Shown here piece by piece: positions 59,075 to 64,000 of a stretch of 64,000 bases of DNA. Each line of letters opens with the position of its first letter. Position 1 is the first letter of the stretch. Below the pieces are notes generated by a model, which was given only the letters and a program-made list of their open reading frames with translations, was not told the DNA's origin and ran no database searches. The DNA lies in NCBI GenBank assembly GCA_958430865.1, contig CAUDNR010002369.1, positions 1-64,000 on the forward strand. Reading direction: 5' to 3'. Position numbers and translations under genes: made by a program. The stretch comes from Entrophospora sp. SA101. Its lineage: Eukaryota > Glomeromycota > Glomeromycetes > Entrophosporales > Entrophosporaceae.

Positions 59075-61825
59075 ATGACCAAAGGTATAGGTAAAAAAAA
59101 TACTGGCCCTTGTGTAGTATGTGGTCAAAATGATCCTAAAATTGAATATAGAAGACTTACTACTAATTCAATAAAAGCAACATGTAATAGCCCAGTAATT
59201 CAGAATATAAATATAAAATTACAGATTAATGACCAATTATGCAAAAAACATTATAATGATTTAGTTACTTATAGTCGTGGTAAGCCTCAATTATCAGTAA
59301 AACAAAAGGACAATGATAGATCTTTTCACCATACTGGAAGAAATCCAAAAAAAGTTTGTTTAACACAAGAAGTCTATCAGGAACTTTATAACGAAGCTAT
59401 GTCTGTTGAACAATTAGAAAAAAAAATAAACAAATTAGAAGCTGATCTAGATAAATATATGGTTGAGCCAAATGAAAAAGGTAATAATTATAAAATTTAA
59501 AAATATATGGTGGTTATTTTTATACTTCATAATTGCATCCAATAAATATATTTGGTTTTTGAATGTATCATAAATTTAATAGAATCTAGTCAATTTTTTC
59601 AATTTTTTGGTAACCAAATTGCACTCATGAATGATGTGCTTTTTAAGTACCAAAAAGATGGTAACAAACCGATTTTTGAGGCCAAACAATTTATAGAGTT
59701 AATTGAAAGAGATGAGCCAAAACTCAAGGGGTTTTTTGATATGTTATATGAAGCTATGAATCCTGATAGAAAAAATAAAGAAACTAAAAAAATGCTAAAA
59801 CAAAAAGTAATGTTGCTTTGCTACCAGATGGTTGCACTTAGAAATAAACAATTTAGCAGTATTAAAAATGCAGTTGGTTTACATATGTCAGGAGCTGGCA
59901 CATCTTCTAAAGGTATAAACACACTGGCTAATATGGGGATTAGTTCTACTTATCAAACAGTATATAATAAATTAGAACAAATAGTAAAGGAACATGAATT
60001 GACTGTCCAGAGTTATATTAAGAAATTTTTTCAGAATCTATTAATTGTCAACATTGATGACTATCATAATTTACACAGTACAAGAGTGCCAAGTGTAACT
60101 TCTATATCACAAATTGCTCATATGGCAACAATTTTATTTAACAATAAAAATGTAGCTCCTATTCCATATTATTCAAATAATAATCATCCAATTCATAATC
60201 ATAATGGTGTTGATGCTTTAATTCTTAAAAATGCTCTTTGGGAAAAATATATGATTTCATTTGTTAATAGTTACAATAGTGAAAAAATTAATTGGCAATT
60301 TATTCAAAGTATTATAAACATGCCTGAAAATGAGCTTATAGAATCTTTGACTGTGCATTCATATGATCCAGATGTTTATGAAAAATACAGAAGAAAATTC
60401 ACCATGACAAAACTAGTTGACCTCATTGAATTGAATTTAAAAAATACCAATGATTATCTGCAAGCAATAAAAACATTTATTGGGTTACCTGAAATACAAG
60501 AATACTTGTATAATAATGTGATATTTATTCCAGCTGATTTTCCTGGCCAACTATATATTTGTCGAGCTATTGTTAAAAAACTAAAAAATGAAAATGAAAC
60601 AAGCATTCCAGAAAAAATTACTCATTTGTTTCCTTTCCTTGGTCCACTACATCTTGCTCTAAATACAAAAGAATCTGTTTTTTTGACCTTCTGGCCATTT
60701 TTTGATCAATTATATAGAAGTATTTTTAACAAGAAACATAAATTAGCTGCAAAGCCAAAACCTTGGAGAATAGATACATTGATGTATCTTGCTCATGCAG
60801 GCTGGGAATTAGTTAGAAGATTTGTGGTTGAAAAATTCAAATTCTCAAAAACTCCACAATATGTAACATTTTTTGATCTATTAGATAATTTGGTGCCTGC
60901 AACTTTGGATATATATAATATCCTTTTTCGACAGAATCACTTCCAAGAGTATGTCAGCACAGTATTTCGCTTGTGGACTGTAATGAAACGTTTCCACTGT
61001 CATAATTATGATAAAATTACACTGGCCTTTTTATCAGATATTCATTATTGGATGCAGATAGAACATCCTGTAATTGACACACTCAAGAACAACCTAAATA
61101 TATTTGATGAATACCCAGTGGAAAATTTCCACAGCCTATTGAGAAGGCAGACTACTGCAAAGGTATCTACTGCAAAATCATTGAGACGTGATGCACTTTT
61201 TATAGACCATTTTCATCATGAGAATTCTCTTGGAGCTGCCTTCTCACCAAAGCAAAATTATCCATACAGTAAAAAGGATTTAGATTTTTTGGTTAAGAAA
61301 ACTGCCTTGTTCTTGTTAGACTTTTTTGATGAAGTTTGGAAAAACAATGGATTAGTTGAGGAAAGAATGGAAGGAAAAAGAATAAAAAAGCCCTATTACT
61401 ATTTTCAAAATCTTAAATCAGGATTTCCTATTGGAGCCTTACCACTTGGTTTTCATACACCAGTGCCACCAAGTCAAGAGAATTTTTGTGATAGAATTGA
61501 ATGTACTAATAGGTCAATAGAAAGTAGTCATGTGTTAGTCTGTGGTCATGCCTATCATGAAAGTTGCTTCGAGATAATTAACAGAAGGTGCCATTATTGT
61601 TTCATGTATTTATCTAAAGCAATTGATGAGTTAACAAGCTCTTACAATCAAAGATTGCACATGGAAGAGGATATAAATAATGAATTATTTTCTGAAAATA
61701 ATATACAAAACACAAATCCAGACTTTGAAGATGCAGACCATATTATATCTCTACCTGGAATTGATAATCAATTGCAAAAAAGGATATTAGGTATATATAT
61801 TTCAAAAATTTATAATTATATGTAA
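59075..61825 (+). CDS. 882-aa RING-tailed transposase-like protein
   Basis: Two exons, 59075-59480 and 59583-61825, joined over a 102-bp GT-AG intron in phase 1; the join replaces the stop of the first frame and gives 882 aa. The N-terminus has a CxxC ('GPCVVCGQND') and a later 'CKKHYNDL' that may form a zinc-binding DNA-recognition domain, then a predicted coiled coil ('EQLEKKINKLEADLDKY', about aa 110-128). The central part has 'VNIDDYHNLHS', 'FLGPLHLALNTKE' and 'YPVENFHSLLRRQT', spaced as acidic blocks of a DDE-type fold could be; the likeness to DUF6589-like fungal transposase relatives is from memory. The C-terminus (about aa 770-807) is a RING-H2-like finger: C-x4-C-x12-C-x-H-x2-H-x2-C-x7-C-x2-C. 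No stop or frameshift breaks it, so it may be active. Catalysis is unproved. Confidence 0.7.
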
Positions 61826-61954
61826 TAAAATTGATCTAATTTATTATTTATACACCTACTAAAAGCCTTTGCAGAGAATAAGCAAATATTTTATGACCTC
61901 ACAAACATTCACAGACTTCCAATTCATAATATAGTTCAACTTTAATTTAATTTG

Positions 61955-62072
61955 ATTCGAAAAAATAATTAATAAATTAATAAATAAATAAATTAATAAA
62001 TTAATGAATTAATAAATTAATAAATTAATAATAAATAAATTAATAAATTAATGAATTAATAAATTTATAAAT
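61955..62072. repeat. AT microsatellite-like tract
   Basis: About 118 bp built of 'aattaataaat' and 'aattaatgaat' words in tandem, just downstream of the transposase gene and inside the transposon's TIRs. Confidence 0.8.
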
Positions 62073-62170
62073 AACAAAATTTTAAAAATATTTGGCTAAT
62101 TTTTATTGGATTATCAATTACGTGAAACAAAAATATTGATCAACCAATCACAAGATTTTTAACTATGCTA

Positions 62171-62921
62171 TTTGTGTATGTATCCATATATGTGCATCTT
62201 ATATCTATATAATTGTAGTAATAATAAAATGATTTTGGTATAGAACTAGCAATTTATCATAAAATATCAATATTAATATTCGAAATATTTCATTCATGCT
62301 GTCTTGACATCTTGCAACTATAATAATAATAATATTATTATTAACAATTATGAAAAGCAAAATACCAATCATTCGTTTACTATCTTGATGAGGATATTAT
62401 ATAGTTACCCAGCAAGATCTGCTCCACATATTGATTCCAATAAAAACATTTATAAACTAAAAGACACCACATTATATCAATACAAATAAAAAATGTACCT
62501 CTGGTTAAGTTATTAAAACGTCTTCAGAACCAAACCATATCATACCAAACAACAACACTCACATTTTGTCATCTTTGAAAAATAAATTGCATTTCCAAGA
62601 AAAGGATCAATCCGCGTCAAAAAAAAACACCAAGTGTCAATAATAAAATAAAAAACGTAAAGAAAAAGCCAAAAGAAGTAAAGAAAAACAAAGTTTTTGA
62701 AAATGAGCGAGTGTTTGTCATAAGAATGGTGGTGATTATTGCCACTTGTTGTCATCCTAGTTTATTTAAAGGAATGATTGTGAAAAATGGTAACCATATT
62801 ATTATGGTTGGCTCGGTCTAAAGACCTCCTATTGCTGCGCCACGCTCTCAAATTTCAAAAATGCAATAAAATTTTTTAAGAAAGGGTTGCACGTGATTTT
62901 GGTTAAAAAACTATTTTCCTT
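62171..62921. other. Interior right part of the repeat-flanked element
   Basis: AT-rich with no recognisable gene; short frames at 62304-62489 and 62540-62755 look random. A small GC-richer stretch near 62810-62850 ('ggctcggtctaaagacctcc') contains an inverted word pair but no RNA gene that I can support. Confidence 0.35.
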
Positions 62922-63591
62922 AGCATGGTGGAAGTTTGATTTTATTGGATATAAGATGTGACAAAATAAAATTTAGGTTTTTACCAAAATTAGAAAATTT
63001 TAGGGAAAATCAAGATTTATATGGAATGTGTAACGTTGATCGCAGCGAACAAAAAATTTATATATAAATATATATATACACACGAGAGTTTTATTCCTAT
63101 ATTACCACTACCACTACCACTGTCGTCTCATTCTTGTTCTACTGCTATTGTTACTGTTACTGCTACTTTTACTACTGCTTTTAATGTGCCATTATTATAT
63201 CTGATGCCATTACATTAGAGAAAGTTAAATCTTTCAAAGAAATGTCCTATTTATTATTATGAATTGATTATAAAGTACTAATATTTATTATTAATATATG
63301 CATGTCCATTCACCATATTATTATATTGTACACGGATAATTAATTGCATATATAACTATTAATAAAACAAGTATTAATAGATAGATATAATAAGAACGTT
63401 ACATCTACCTGCAGTCATTTCTTAAATTTGTAATATAAACGATAGCCTTTATTCATAATAGAGTAATAAATTATTTATCTGTAATTAAATTGTAAATATA
63501 AATAGTTTAATAAATAGTTAATAGTACCATAAAGAAATACCTCTTTAGTATTAGTAAACTCCACAGGTATTGATGTATTAGAGATGGCACA
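62922..63591. repeat. Right direct terminal repeat (LTR-like, 670 bp)
   Basis: Right copy of the 57034-57703 repeat, about 99.5 percent identical by my reading. It is followed at 63592-63596 by 'tgttt', matching the five bases before the left copy. Confidence 0.75.
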
Positions 63592-63596
63592 TGTTT

Positions 63597-64000
63597 AACA
63601 ATCTATGCTTGGTTTTACATCTAATGGCAGAGTTTTTTGTATTGGAAAAAAAGTTTTTTTTTTAATAAAGCGAAGTTACTATTTAAAATCTCTTAATTTA
63701 AATGAAAACACCCTTATATTAAACCTTCACTAATACTTGCGTTATCGATGATGTGATTCAAGTAGTAAAGATTGTGTAATCCTTCCTGACTATTAGCCAA
63801 AACTTTTATTTTATAGCCCCGATTGGGGAAAAATCCCTCCTTAATCAACCCTTTTACTTCTCCTCATTGACTAATTTTATTTTCTTTGAGAAATTTTAAT
63901 AATTTGCAATTAATATAGATGAAGAACATGTAAATAGATTATTTTTAAACTTAAAAAATGAAATAAAAGATTGGTAAAAATCATATTTTATTAAAAAAAA
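63597..64000. other. Window edge, no gene recognised
   Basis: AT-rich. A short plus-strand run near 63905-63976 reads 'INIDEEHVNRLFLNLKNEIK' and could be the end of a coding sequence, but no start or family can be seen. Confidence 0.3.

Larger units (their letters stand above)
58665..62170 (+). mobile_element. 3.5-kb DNA transposon with 18-bp TIRs
   Basis: 'tagcatagttaaaaatct' at 58665-58682 is the exact reverse complement of 62153-62170. If the outer TA on each side is a target duplication, the repeat proper is the 16-bp 'gcatagttaaaaatct'. One two-exon gene for a transposase-like, RING-tailed protein fills most of the interior. 5' and 3' untranslated parts are about 390 and 345 bp. The element lies inside the interior of the repeat-flanked element. 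Confidence 0.7.
57034..63591. mobile_element. Element with long direct terminal repeats, no gag-pol
   Basis: Two 670-bp direct repeats enclose 5.2 kb and are flanked by the 5-bp direct repeat 'tgttt' (57029-57033 and 63592-63596). Removing the 3.5-kb DNA transposon leaves only about 1.7 kb of interior with no reverse transcriptase, integrase or gag. The layout suits a non-autonomous LTR element (TRIM/LARD type) later hit by a DNA transposon. I could not identify a primer-binding site or polypurine tract. Confidence 0.5.

Noticed and set aside
59552..61825. 757-codon frame starting at its own ATG
   Set aside because: The first ten codons lie in an intron; the phase-matched upstream exon supplies a Cys-rich N-terminus.
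62810..62850. tRNA-like patch near the right terminal repeat
   Set aside because: No complete cloverleaf, anticodon stem or TTCGA-type T loop could be traced.

Overview
The window is AT-rich, intron-bearing fungal nuclear DNA. Its transposon relics and gene families look like those of an arbuscular mycorrhizal fungus (Glomeromycotina, Rhizophagus-like). That placement is my inference from AT content, short GT-AG introns and the kinds of decayed transposases; no marker gene settles it.

The dominant structure is a very large inverted duplication. Arm A (about 6318-26014) and arm B (about 34863-57013) are near-identical reverse complements; over most of their length position x in A matches 60877-x in B. 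Each arm carries a complete gene for Tra1/TRRAP, the giant pseudokinase scaffold of the SAGA and NuA4 histone acetyltransferase complexes: complement 9543-23171 in A and 37706-51334 in B. I could build one 22-exon, phase-consistent model (3958 aa) for both. A run of 10 Ns at 34063-34072 lies between the arms, so the window is two contigs joined by scaffolding. Arm B looks derived: both of its edges cut through transposons that are continuous in arm A, it has a 2450-bp tandem duplication (50949-53398 copied as 53399-55848), and a 728-bp piece of Tra1 lies at its inner edge.

Layout. 1-9115: nested mobile elements. A Tc1/mariner relic is followed by a DDE transposase relic that was split by a pogo/Tigger element and by a 5'-truncated LINE with an 18-bp target duplication, then a second LINE 3' fragment. 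9543-23171: Tra1 copy A. 23378-26580: GC-rich repeats and a second DDE relic interrupted by a hAT-like non-autonomous element. 27389-27670: a MITE. 28169-30010: an intact DEK-like chromatin gene (DEK core, SAP, HMG box). 30920-34042: decayed minus-strand coding sequence, probably RNF213-like, plus a transposase tail. 34063-34149: gap and a fold-back-like junction. 34863-57013: arm B. 57034-63591: an element with 670-bp direct terminal repeats and a 5-bp target duplication, holding a 3.5-kb DNA transposon (58665-62170) whose single two-exon gene encodes an 882-aa, RING-tailed transposase-like protein.

Two intact host genes (Tra1, DEK-like) both act on chromatin, but nothing shows they are co-regulated. 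Almost everything else is mobile DNA. The RING-tailed transposon and the Tra1 inverted duplication with its junctions are the observations most worth following.
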